DNA of 24,420 bases from an uncultured Collinsella sp. (GTDB lineage Bacteria > Actinomycetota > Coriobacteriia > Coriobacteriales > Coriobacteriaceae). Location of the stretch: NCBI GenBank assembly GCA_959596495.1, contig CAUFXK010000024.1:1-24420 (forward strand). Direction: 5' to 3'. Below the pieces are notes generated by a model. It was given only the letters and a program-made list of their open reading frames with translations. It was not told where the DNA came from and did not search any database. The translations under genes were made by a program, and so were the position numbers. Below, in pieces: positions 8,116 to 14,535 of this stretch. Positions within the stretch are counted from its first letter, which is position 1, and each line of letters starts with the position of its first letter.

Positions 8116-8987
8116 TACCTCAGGCGCTCCATAATGGTTGCGGCGATTGCAGGACGGTTCATAGTGTACAGGTGCAGACCGTCGGCGCCGTGCTCCTTAA
8201 GGTCGCAAAGCTGACGGCCGGCATAATCTACACCGGCTGCCTGCAGGCTCTCGGGGTCGTTCTCGTACTTGGCGAGGATCTTGATGACGGGGGAGGGCAG
8301 CGATGCGCCGCACATAAAGACCATGCGGCTGATCTGCGACTTGCCCATAAACGGCATGATGCCCGCGGTAATGGGCATGGTGATACCTGCCTTGTCGGCA
8401 AGCTCGCGAAAACGGTAGAAGCATTCGTTGTCAAAGAAGAGCTGCGTTACAAAGAAGCTCGCGCCGGCATCTTGCTTTTGTTTGAGGTATTCGACCGAAA
8501 CGTTGAGGTCCTCACAGGCAATGTGGCCCTCGGGGTAGGCCGCGGCGCCCACACAAAAGCCGGCGTCGACAAGCTCGGGGATGAGGTCGCGGGCGTAGGC
8601 GTAGTCCGAGGCGGGCTTGTCATCCTCGGTCGCGCCAGCGGGCAGATCGCCGCGCAGGGCCAGGATGTTTTCTACGCCGGCGGAGCGGTATTCATCGATC
8701 TTGGCGGCGATATCGGCATGTGTGCGGCCAACGCAGGTGAGGTGCGCCACCGAGGGCGTATCGAATTCGCTCGTAATCATATGCGCGATGGGGGCGGTGG
8801 TGGCGCCGTTGCCCGAGCCGCCGGCCGAGCAGGTGACCGAGACAAAGCTCGGCGAAAGCTTGCACAGATTGCCTGCCACCTCGCGAGCCGTGTCGAGGGA
8901 AAGCTCGCCCTTGGGCGGAAACATCTCAAACGAAACGGGTGCGGTGCCCTGGGATGCCGCCTGCTTAAAAACCTCGTCGACGCGCAT
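8115..8987 (-). CDS. metF: Methylenetetrahydrofolate reductase
   Basis: A 290-residue MTHFR, reducing 5,10-methylene-THF to 5-methyl-THF, the methyl donor for MetH. Family signatures are VSFEMFPPKGE near the N-terminus, VSVTCSAGGSGN, HLTCVGRTHADI, ALRGDLPAG, and the FAD/folate-region segment FFVTQLFFDNECFYRFRELADKAG followed by PITAGIMPF. The size agrees with bacterial MetF (about 290-300). The start at 8987 is preferred to an in-frame upstream start because AAAGGAG lies 6 bases before it. It is the first gene of the metF / activation protein / metH operon. Like other short MetF proteins of anaerobes it might take electrons from a partner protein rather than directly from NADH; the sequence alone does not settle this. 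Confidence 0.96.
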   Translation of the reverse strand: MRVDEVFKQAASQGTAPVSFEMFPPKGELSLDTAREVAGNLCKLSPSFVSVTCSAGGSGNGATTAPIAHMITSEFDTPSVAHLTCVGRTHADIAAKIDEYRSAGVENILALRGDLPAGATEDDKPASDYAYARDLIPELVDAGFCVGAAAYPEGHIACEDLNVSVEYLKQKQDAGASFFVTQLFFDNECFYRFRELADKAGITMPITAGIMPFMGKSQISRMVFMCGASLPSPVIKILAKYENDPESLQAAGVDYAGRQLCDLKEHGADGLHLYTMNRPAIAATIMERLR

Positions 8988-9410
8988 ATCGTGCTCCTTT
9001 AGATATTTAGTGCGATGTATTGTAAGGATTCTACAGCACCACTGTGCCACGGTGGAGTTTCACTCGCTATTTGGGGATACCAATCAAAGATGCCTTGCTA
9101 TCGACATTCCCTATAGCAGAGCGGCTCAATTTGATACGGGCTATAAAGACTGGTATCTGATGCGAAATACCAGTTAATAGAGCCCCATCCCAAATTGACT
9201 ACCCTTAAACCATGGGGAGAGGTCTGCAATTTATACAGTTGATTGGCTGTTGAGGGCGGCAACGCCGCCGCGATGCGGTAACCTCATTGATTGGTTTCGT
9301 GACAGCAACATAACGGTAATGTTGCGGAAACACGACGAGCCTAATCTATGACTCGTTCGTTAGTAATCAACACCGCTTCTCACGCGGTGCCGATACGAAG
9401 GGAGTTCCGT
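8988..9410. other. Divergent intergenic region between metF and the glutamine synthetase gene
   Basis: A 423-bp region with no supported gene. It must contain promoters for both divergent genes. On the metF side there is an imperfect dyad with CCACCGTGG/CCACTGTG half-elements near 9038-9055 and TAGAAT/TACAAT hexamers near 9018-9036. The middle holds several hairpins: 9096-9101 with 9113-9118, a perfect 8-bp stem ACTGGTAT/ATACCAGT at 9149-9156 with 9167-9174, and GGCGGC-AAC-GCCGCC at 9255-9269. The side facing glutamine synthetase holds a candidate promoter and inverted repeat, listed separately, and a CACCGC/GCGGTG hairpin just before the Shine-Dalgarno. I see no recognisable SAM or cobalamin riboswitch. 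Confidence 0.6.
9287..9325 (+). promoter_or_regulatory. Candidate promoter with overlapping operator-like inverted repeat
   Basis: TTGATT (9287-9292) and CATAAC (9309-9314) are spaced by 16 bp and point toward the glutamine synthetase gene. The -10-like hexamer lies inside a 7-bp inverted repeat, GCAACAT (9305-9311) with ATGTTGC (9319-9325). Such an overlap would suit repression by a nitrogen or redox regulator, but the factor is unknown and the -10 is weak. Confidence 0.35.
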
Positions 9411-11498
9411 ATGGCCGAACTTACTGACCGCTTCGGGACCATGGTGTTCTCTGAGGAAGTCATGAAGGACTACCTCCCCAAGGACATTTGGAAGCGCCTT
9501 GCTGCAACCCTCGAGGACGGTGAGCCGCTCGACCTGGATGTGGCCAACGCCGTTGCCCATGCCATGAAGGTCTGGGCCATCTCCAAGGGCGCGACACACT
9601 ACGCGCACTGGTTCCAGCCGCTTTCGGGCATTACTTCCGAGAAGCACGACAGCTTCCTCGAGCCCAACCACGACGGCACCGCCATTACCAAGTTTACGGG
9701 CAAGAACCTCATCCAGGGCGAGCCGGACGCCTCCAGCTTCCCCAACGGCGGTCTGCGTGCCACCTTCGAGGCCCGTGGCTACACCGCTTGGGATCCCACC
9801 AGCCCCGCCTTTATCAAGGACGACGTCCTGTGCATCCCCACGGCTTTCTGCTCCTACACGGGCGAGGCCCTGGACAAGAAGACCCCGCTGCTGCGCTCCA
9901 TGACTGCGCTCTCGCGTGAGTCTAAGCGTGTTCTGGCGCTGTTCGGCAAGACCCCCAAGAAGGTCGTTCCTTCCGTTGGCGACGAGCAGGAGTACTTCTT
10001 GATCAAGAAGGACGCCTACCGCAAGCGCAAGGACCTGGTCATCACCGGCCGTACGCTCTTTGGTGCCGCTCCCTGCAAGGGCCAGGAGCTCGAGGAGCAC
10101 TACTTTGGCGCAATCCGCCCCACCGTCTCGTCCTATATGAAGGACCTGGACAACGAGCTGTGGGCGCTCGGCATTCCCGCCAAGACCAAGCACAACGAGG
10201 TTGCCCCCTGCCAGCATGAGCTCGCCCCCGTCTATGGCGAGGTCAACGAGGCCATCGACCAGAACCTGGTTATGATGGAGAAGATGAAGCTCATCGCCTC
10301 CCGTCACGACTTGGTCTGTTTGCTGCACGAGAAGCCCTTCGAGGGCATCAACGGTTCGGGCAAGCACAACAACTGGTCGCTTGGCACCGAGTCCGAGAAC
10401 CTGCTCGACCCGGGCGACACCCCGCTCGACAACCTGCAGTTCATCGTCTTCCTCACCGCGGTGATCGAGGCCGTCGATAACTATCAGGAGCTCCTGCGTG
10501 CCTCCGTTGCCTCGGCCGGCAACGATCATCGTCTGGGCGCCAACGAGGCTCCTCCGGCGATTATGTCCATCTTCCTGGGCGACCAGCTTACCGAGGTCGT
10601 CGAGAAGATCATCGATGGCAAGGCTTCCGTCCATGCCACGCGCGGCGTGCTCGACCTGGGCGCCGATACCCTGCCCAAGCTGATGCAGGACAACACCGAC
10701 CGCAACCGCACCTCCCCGTTTGCCTTCACCGGCAACAAGTTCGAGTTCCGTGCCTGCGGCTCCGAGCAGAACGTCTCCGACTCCAACCTGGTGCTCGATG
10801 CCGCCGTGGCCAAGTCGCTCAAGTCCTTCGCCGACGCACTCGAGGGTACGCCCGAGGATAAGTTCCAGGACGCCGCGCTCGAGTACTGCAAGAAGGTGCT
10901 GACCGATCACCAGCGCATCCTGTTCTCCGGCGACGGTTACTCCGACGAGTGGCCCATCGAGGCCGAGAAGCGCGGCCTTGCCAACAACAAGACCACGGCC
11001 GACGCTCTTCCCGCCTTTGTTTCCGATAAGGCTATCGCGCTCTTTGAGGAGACGGGCGTCCTGACCAAGGCCGAGGCTCAGTGCCGCTATGACTGCAAGC
11101 TCGAGAAGTACAACAAGCTCATGAACATCGAGGCCACCACGATGGTTCGCGAGGCGCGTCGTACCTATCGTCCGGTCATTACCGCCTATGCCACCAAGGT
11201 CGCTAAGGGCCTTGAGACTATTCGTGCCGCCGGTGCTGAGGCCGCCATGCAGTGCGAGCAGAACACGCTCAACAAGCTCTGCAACGGCATCACCGCCATC
11301 AACGACTCCATCAAGGCGCTCGACGCCGTACATCAGAAGGCCGAGGCTCTCGATGGCCAGGAGCAGGCCAACGTGTACGCGCACGAGGTCGTTCCTGCTA
11401 TGGATACGCTGCGCGCCGCCGTGGATGCCATGGAGGAGATCGTGGCAGCCGACTACTGGCCGGTCCCGACCTACGACGACATCCTGTTCTACGTGTAG
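9411..11498 (+). CDS. glnN: Glutamine synthetase type III
   Basis: A 695-residue type III glutamine synthetase, making glutamine from glutamate, ammonia and ATP in the cytoplasm. The length (about 700) and motifs separate it from the 450-residue type I enzyme. The motifs are TSEKHDSFLEP and GDEQEYFLIKKDAY in the N-terminal half, the ATP-site GINGSGKHNNWSLGTE, the NDHRLGANEAPPAIMSIFLG signature, and the NRTSPFAFTGNKFEFR segment, followed by a long helical C-terminal region. The start at 9411 is chosen over an in-frame upstream ATG (9348) because AAGGGAG lies 6 bases upstream and MAELTDRFGTMVFSE is the expected N-terminus. It stands alone with its own terminator. Codon use is strongly biased to C/G third positions, suggesting high expression. 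Confidence 0.97.
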   Translation: MAELTDRFGTMVFSEEVMKDYLPKDIWKRLAATLEDGEPLDLDVANAVAHAMKVWAISKGATHYAHWFQPLSGITSEKHDSFLEPNHDGTAITKFTGKNLIQGEPDASSFPNGGLRATFEARGYTAWDPTSPAFIKDDVLCIPTAFCSYTGEALDKKTPLLRSMTALSRESKRVLALFGKTPKKVVPSVGDEQEYFLIKKDAYRKRKDLVITGRTLFGAAPCKGQELEEHYFGAIRPTVSSYMKDLDNELWALGIPAKTKHNEVAPCQHELAPVYGEVNEAIDQNLVMMEKMKLIASRHDLVCLLHEKPFEGINGSGKHNNWSLGTESENLLDPGDTPLDNLQFIVFLTAVIEAVDNYQELLRASVASAGNDHRLGANEAPPAIMSIFLGDQLTEVVEKIIDGKASVHATRGVLDLGADTLPKLMQDNTDRNRTSPFAFTGNKFEFRACGSEQNVSDSNLVLDAAVAKSLKSFADALEGTPEDKFQDAALEYCKKVLTDHQRILFSGDGYSDEWPIEAEKRGLANNKTTADALPAFVSDKAIALFEETGVLTKAEAQCRYDCKLEKYNKLMNIEATTMVREARRTYRPVITAYATKVAKGLETIRAAGAEAAMQCEQNTLNKLCNGITAINDSIKALDAVHQKAEALDGQEQANVYAHEVVPAMDTLRAAVDAMEEIVAADYWPVPTYDDILFYV

Positions 11499-11527
11499 GG
11501 CGTAACTGACATATCGTCACGGCATTG

Positions 11528-11568
11528 AGCCGGGGTCCGCATCGCGCGGGCCCCGGCTATTTGTTTGC
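11528..11568 (+). terminator. Terminator of the glutamine synthetase gene
   Basis: A 13-bp stem, AGCCGGGGTCCGC (11528-11540) with GCGGGCCCCGGCT (11546-11558), contains one G-U pair and a 5-base loop. It is followed by the T-rich ATTTGTTTG and begins 30 bp after the stop codon. Confidence 0.85.
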
Positions 11569-11621
11569 GAAGGACGCTTTGGATCCCGCTTTGCAACTGA
11601 TTCGCCCACGCAATAAGGGGT

Positions 11622-11842
11622 CGTGGGCAAAAAACGTCAAATATGAGTACTGTCACAAGCCCTGTAGCATTATCTTTTTGCAAAATATGCAGTGTTACGC
11701 AACATATGTCCAAGTACTTAGCTGATAAATGCCTGCAATTCCTCCGCCGTAGGACGCCTTGTGTCCAAATCGCCTTCTGAGGGCATGAAATCGCTGTTAC
11801 TAAATTGGTAACAGTACTCATATTTGCTATTTTTTGTCCACG
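11622..11842. repeat. Imperfect 32-bp inverted repeat, possible MITE-like element
   Basis: The left arm 11622-11653 and the reverse complement of the right arm 11811-11842 match at about 28 of 32 positions, sharing CAAATATGAGTACTGT as an exact 16-mer and CGTGG plus CAAAAAA at the outer end. The arms enclose 157 bp of lower-GC sequence that includes a CTGTTAC/GTAACAG hairpin (11794-11814). I see no clear target-site duplication. The AT-rich composition contrasts with the flanking genes. Confidence 0.75.
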
Positions 11843-11864
11843 GGCCCTTGGATGACAGTGTCAT
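11718..11864 (-). CDS. Possible 48-residue hypothetical protein
   Basis: A 48-codon ORF starts at an ATG (11864) with AAAGG 6 bases upstream and ends at a TAA. It runs through the right arm of the inverted repeat, which encodes WTKNSKYEYCYQF, and continues with an acidic tail, MPSEGDLDTRRPTAEELQAF. The left arm, read on the plus strand, encodes the similar peptide WAKNVKYEYCHK. The tail reads like a genuine protein end, but I recognise no family. It may be the remnant of a gene, a small protein carried by a repeat element, or chance. Confidence 0.3.
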   Translation of the reverse strand: MTLSSKGPWTKNSKYEYCYQFSNSDFMPSEGDLDTRRPTAEELQAFIS

Positions 11865-11877
11865 TTTATGCCTTTGG

Positions 11878-11964
11878 GGTTCGAATCCCGGCGTATGGGT
11901 AGCAAAAAGCCCGTCACCGAATTGGTAACGGGCTTCTCAGATTCTGTGGTGCCCCCAGCGGGAT
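11878..11964. repeat. tRNA-end/terminator cassette, copy 1 (degenerate)
   Basis: An 87-bp segment that is repeated at 12067-12153. It reads, on the plus strand, a T-arm and acceptor-like end (GGGTTCGAATCCCGGCG), then a terminator-like hairpin (11909-11918 with 11924-11933, flanked by AAAAA), then the reverse complement of a tRNA 3' end including CCA (TGGTGCCCCCAGCGGGAT, 11947-11964). Differences from copy 2 are concentrated in the hairpin loop and the spacer before the tRNA end. The tRNA sequence stops abruptly after 11964. Confidence 0.8.
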
Positions 11965-12066
11965 GTCCGCGTGCGGCTGGCGCCGCCCGCATTCGCTGTG
12001 TCGCTCCGCTCCTTGCGTGCTGCGCTGGAAAACGCTTGCGCGTTTCCTCAGCTCCGCACCCTGTCG

Positions 12067-12153
12067 GGTTCGAATCCCGGCGTTGGGGTAGCAAAAAGCC
12101 CGTCACCGCGGGGGTAACGGGCTTCTCGTTTCAAATGGTGCCCCCAGCGGGAT
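12067..12153. repeat. tRNA-end/terminator cassette, copy 2 (overlaps intact tRNA-Glu)
   Basis: The second copy of the 87-bp cassette, offset by exactly 189 bp from the first. Its right end is the true 3' end of the intact tRNA-Glu gene. Its left end is again a plus-strand T-arm-like sequence with no matching 5' tRNA half upstream. Confidence 0.8.
12093..12122 (-). terminator. Terminator of tRNA-Glu
   Basis: On the minus strand GCCCGTTACC pairs with GGTGACGGGC (one mismatch in 10 bp) around a 5-base loop and is followed by five T. It lies 13 bp beyond the CCA end of the tRNA. Confidence 0.85.
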
Positions 12154-12212
12154 TCGAACCCGCGATATCCACCTTGAAAGGGTGGCGTCCTTGGCCGCTA
12201 GACGATGGGGAC
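12136..12212 (-). tRNA. tRNA-Glu (anticodon UUC), CCA encoded
   Basis: A complete cloverleaf can be folded. The acceptor is GTCCCCA/TGGGGGC, the D-stem GTCT/GGAC with loop AGCGGCCAA, and the anticodon stem CCACC/GGTGG with loop CTTTCAA, giving anticodon TTC. The variable region is ATATC, the T-arm GCGGG-TTCGAAT-CCCGC, the discriminator A, and the CCA end is encoded. The 77-nt length including CCA is normal. Confidence 0.97.
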
Positions 12213-12222
12213 AGCGGGAAAG

Positions 12223-12228
12223 AGTATA
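12223..12228 (-). promoter_or_regulatory. -10 element of the tRNA-Glu promoter
   Basis: TATACT preceded by TGC (an extended -10, TGCTATACT) lies 11 bp upstream of the tRNA 5' end on the minus strand. No good -35 hexamer is seen at 16-18 bp. Position and sequence fit a tRNA promoter. Confidence 0.6.
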
Positions 12229-12268
12229 GCAGACTTTTTTGCCGGCGCGTATATCGTTGGCAAACTGG

Positions 12269-12306
12269 AAAACCACCACAAAGGTACCTGTCCCCTTTGT
12301 GGTGGT
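12269..12306 (-). terminator. REP-like palindrome serving as terminator of murT-gatD
   Basis: A perfect 13-bp stem (12272-12284 with 12294-12306) has arms ACCACCACAAAGG and CCTTTGTGGTGGT and loop TACCTGTCC. On the minus strand it is followed by TTTT and begins 6 bp after the stop of the murT-gatD fusion. Its core (CAAAGGGGACAGGTACCTTTG on the minus strand) closely resembles the palindrome at 19616-19680, suggesting a dispersed repeat family. Confidence 0.75.
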
Positions 12307-12312
12307 GGGGCG

Positions 12313-14490
12313 TTAGGGGAGGAGCTTCATGGCGGCGTCGTGAGCGGTGCGCTCGTAGGTGTCGTCGAGGGGCTTGAGCGGCAGCAGGGCTGTGGCCTGC
12401 GCATCGCCGCGGCGCTCGAGGGCGTGGGTGATGAGCCAGTCGGCGAGCTCGGGGTTCTTGGGGAGCGCCGGCCCGTGCAGGTACGTGCCGATGACACCCT
12501 TGTAGATGATGCCCTCAAAGCCATCGTCGCCGTTGTTGCCGGTGCCCGTGACGACAGACGTTCCGAGCGGCGTGGCCTCTGCATCGAGCAAGGTGCGGCC
12601 GCCGTGGTTCTCGAATCCCACAAAGGGCTCGGGTGACAGGTCGGTCTTGACGGCGACGTTGCCGATCAGGCGGTCGGAGCCGCGTACGGTTTCGGCGGCA
12701 ATGACGCCCAGGCCCTCGATGCGATCTTCGCCCATATAGTACGAACGGCCGAGCAGCTGATAGCCGCCACAGATAGCAAGCAGTGTGCCGCCGTCCTCAA
12801 CATAGGCCGCGACCTTGTCTTTTTGAGCGAGCAGTTCGTGTGCCACGGCCAGCTGGTCGCGATCGGAGCCGCCGCCCATCATAACGATGTCGGCGTCGGT
12901 CAGGTCGAGCGTCTCGCCCATGTGGACTTCGTCCACACGCACGGGAATGCCGCGCCAGGCGCAGCGGCGTTCGAGCGCGATAACGTTGCCGCCGTCGGCG
13001 TAGAGGTTGAGCGCATCGGGATACAGGTAGACGATGCGCAGGGGGCGCGAAAGCTCGACCGGCGCAATATCGGTGGGGACAGCGCTACCATCGGCGCGCG
13101 TTACGGCGTGGGAGACAATCGAGCTTGCATCGTCGTCTTTAAGCCCGTCGAGCTCCTTGACTAACGGCGGGAAGGCCGTGTAGTTGGCGACGGCGTAGAA
13201 GGTGTCATCGGCGGCCTCGTCTGCCACGGCGCCGATCGCCTGCGCGACGTCCGAGATAATCGCGGCATCGATGCCGGCGTACTTGAGGCGTACCTGCATG
13301 TCGTGCGCACGCGTGCCTCCGGCAAAGGCGACAAGACCCGGCGTGTCGGCGATGCGCTCGAAGTCGACATCGTAGATCCACGAGACATCGTGGCCGTCGG
13401 CATCGTTATCGTTTAGGAAGAAGGCGCAGAGCCTGCCACCTGCCGTTTTAATGGACTGGATCTGGCGATCGAAGCCCACGGGATTCTTGGCCAGGTTGGC
13501 CTCGACGGTGCGGCCGGCAATATCCCAGCGGCCCATGCGTCCGCCGGCGGGCACGTAGGCATTAAGCGTGGGCTGCAGGTGCGCCGCGTCCACGCCCAGC
13601 TCGTGCGCCGCAAAGAAGGCGGCGGCGACGTTATAGACCATGTACAGGCCGTTGTAGTGCGTGGCGATGTGCACGGCGGGCGCGTTGGCCTCGGGTCCAA
13701 AGGTCAGGTCAAAGCCGTAGCCGTCGCAGGTAAGCTCAACGTCCGTCACGCGACGGACAAGCGCAGGGCGGGCCCAGCCGCACAAGGGGCAATGGTAGGC
13801 GCCGAGCTGGCCGTATTGCACGTAGTCATACTCCAACGGCGCGTTGCACTGCGAGCAAAAACGCGAGTCGCTAATGCGATCGGACTCGGTGCCCGTGGCG
13901 TCGTCGATGCCAAAGGCGATGCTCGTGTTGGGGACGCGCGCGGCGATCGAGGCGCACAGAGGATCGTCGGCGTTGTAGACGAGCGTTGTCGTCGGAGAGA
14001 GCTCCAACGCATGGGCGATGACGTCTTGGGTATGGTCGATCTCGCCGTAGCGGTCTAGCTGGTCGCGGAACAGGTTGAGCAGCACAAAGTACGTCGGTTT
14101 GAGCTTGGGCAGGACGCGCACCGTGTAGAGCTCGTCGCACTCAAAAACGCCCACGCGCTTGCCGCTGCTGGTGTGCTTAAGGCCGCCGCGGGCCTCGAGC
14201 AGAGCACCCACCACACCAGGCTCCATATTGTTGCCGGCACGGTTGCACACCACGGTAGCGCCGCTGGCAGCAACGGCGTCAGCGATGAGGTTGGAGGTGG
14301 TGGTCTTGCCATTAGTACCGGTGATCACCACGCTGCGGTCGACCAGGCTCGCGAGGTCGCTTAGCAGCTCGGGGTCGATCTTCATGGCGATGCGGCCGGG
14401 AAGCACGCCACCCTGGCGTTTGAGGACAGAGCGCAGTCCCCAGCGGGCGATATCGCTCGAGGTGCAGGCGAGAGATGAGCGGAGGTTCAT
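12313..14490 (-). CDS. MurT-GatD fusion: lipid II isoglutaminyl synthase
   Basis: One uninterrupted 725-residue ORF joins two proteins that are separate subunits in Staphylococcus aureus and Streptococcus pneumoniae. Residues about 40-475 are MurT, a Mur-ligase-like protein with P-loop GTNGKTTT (58-65), a CSQC...CPLC zinc ribbon (212-215, 234-237), and a DUF1727-type C-terminal domain containing DGHDVSWIYDVDFE. That region should hold the Asp that completes the amidotransferase triad (probably Asp368). Residues about 482-700 are GatD, a CobB/CobQ-like class I glutamine amidotransferase with nucleophile Cys574 (LAICGGYQLLG) and His672 (GTYLHGP). The complex amidates the alpha-carboxyl of D-Glu in lipid II at the inner membrane face, using glutamine and ATP. 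The start ATG has AGGA 8 bases upstream. It is the last gene of a unit with two TPR-like genes. Confidence 0.93.
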   Translation of the reverse strand: MNLRSSLACTSSDIARWGLRSVLKRQGGVLPGRIAMKIDPELLSDLASLVDRSVVITGTNGKTTTSNLIADAVAASGATVVCNRAGNNMEPGVVGALLEARGGLKHTSSGKRVGVFECDELYTVRVLPKLKPTYFVLLNLFRDQLDRYGEIDHTQDVIAHALELSPTTTLVYNADDPLCASIAARVPNTSIAFGIDDATGTESDRISDSRFCSQCNAPLEYDYVQYGQLGAYHCPLCGWARPALVRRVTDVELTCDGYGFDLTFGPEANAPAVHIATHYNGLYMVYNVAAAFFAAHELGVDAAHLQPTLNAYVPAGGRMGRWDIAGRTVEANLAKNPVGFDRQIQSIKTAGGRLCAFFLNDNDADGHDVSWIYDVDFERIADTPGLVAFAGGTRAHDMQVRLKYAGIDAAIISDVAQAIGAVADEAADDTFYAVANYTAFPPLVKELDGLKDDDASSIVSHAVTRADGSAVPTDIAPVELSRPLRIVYLYPDALNLYADGGNVIALERRCAWRGIPVRVDEVHMGETLDLTDADIVMMGGGSDRDQLAVAHELLAQKDKVAAYVEDGGTLLAICGGYQLLGRSYYMGEDRIEGLGVIAAETVRGSDRLIGNVAVKTDLSPEPFVGFENHGGRTLLDAEATPLGTSVVTGTGNNGDDGFEGIIYKGVIGTYLHGPALPKNPELADWLITHALERRGDAQATALLPLKPLDDTYERTAHDAAMKLLP

Positions 14491-14535
14491 GAAGCCGTTC
14501 CTAACATAGATGACATGGTCGGGGCGATCGCGTCG

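Larger units (their letters stand above)
11569..12135. other. Gene-poor region with inverted-repeat element and tRNA-derived duplication
   Basis: This 567-bp stretch contains no gene I would call with confidence. It holds the long imperfect inverted repeat at 11622-11842, a possible 48-codon ORF on the minus strand, and two copies of a tRNA-end/terminator cassette, 189 bp apart. Between the cassette copies lies about 100 bp of GC-rich sequence with a GGAAAACGC/GCGTTTCC hairpin. Longer apparent ORFs here are translations of tRNA-like sequence and are not real. Confidence 0.7.

Noticed and set aside
3856..8214. A 1452-codon open frame on the plus strand antisense to the DUF711 gene, metH and the activation protein
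   Set aside because: It lies opposite well-recognised genes with strong motifs, its translation is rich in Gly/Asp/Val/His with no domain, and long antisense frames are expected from the GC-biased third positions of the real genes.
8988..9100. Possible SAM or cobalamin riboswitch upstream of metF
   Set aside because: I looked for the B12-box and SAM-I/II core elements and a terminator or sequestrator pair before metF and found none.
9360..11384. A 674-codon open frame on the minus strand opposite glutamine synthetase
   Set aside because: It is a mirror of the codon bias of a highly expressed gene; no ribosome-binding site or domain is seen.
11861..12377. ORFs on both strands across the tRNA region, with peptides such as VPPAGFEPAISTLKG and RRDSNP
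   Set aside because: These peptides are translations of tRNA T-arm and anticodon regions, a well-known source of spurious protein annotations.
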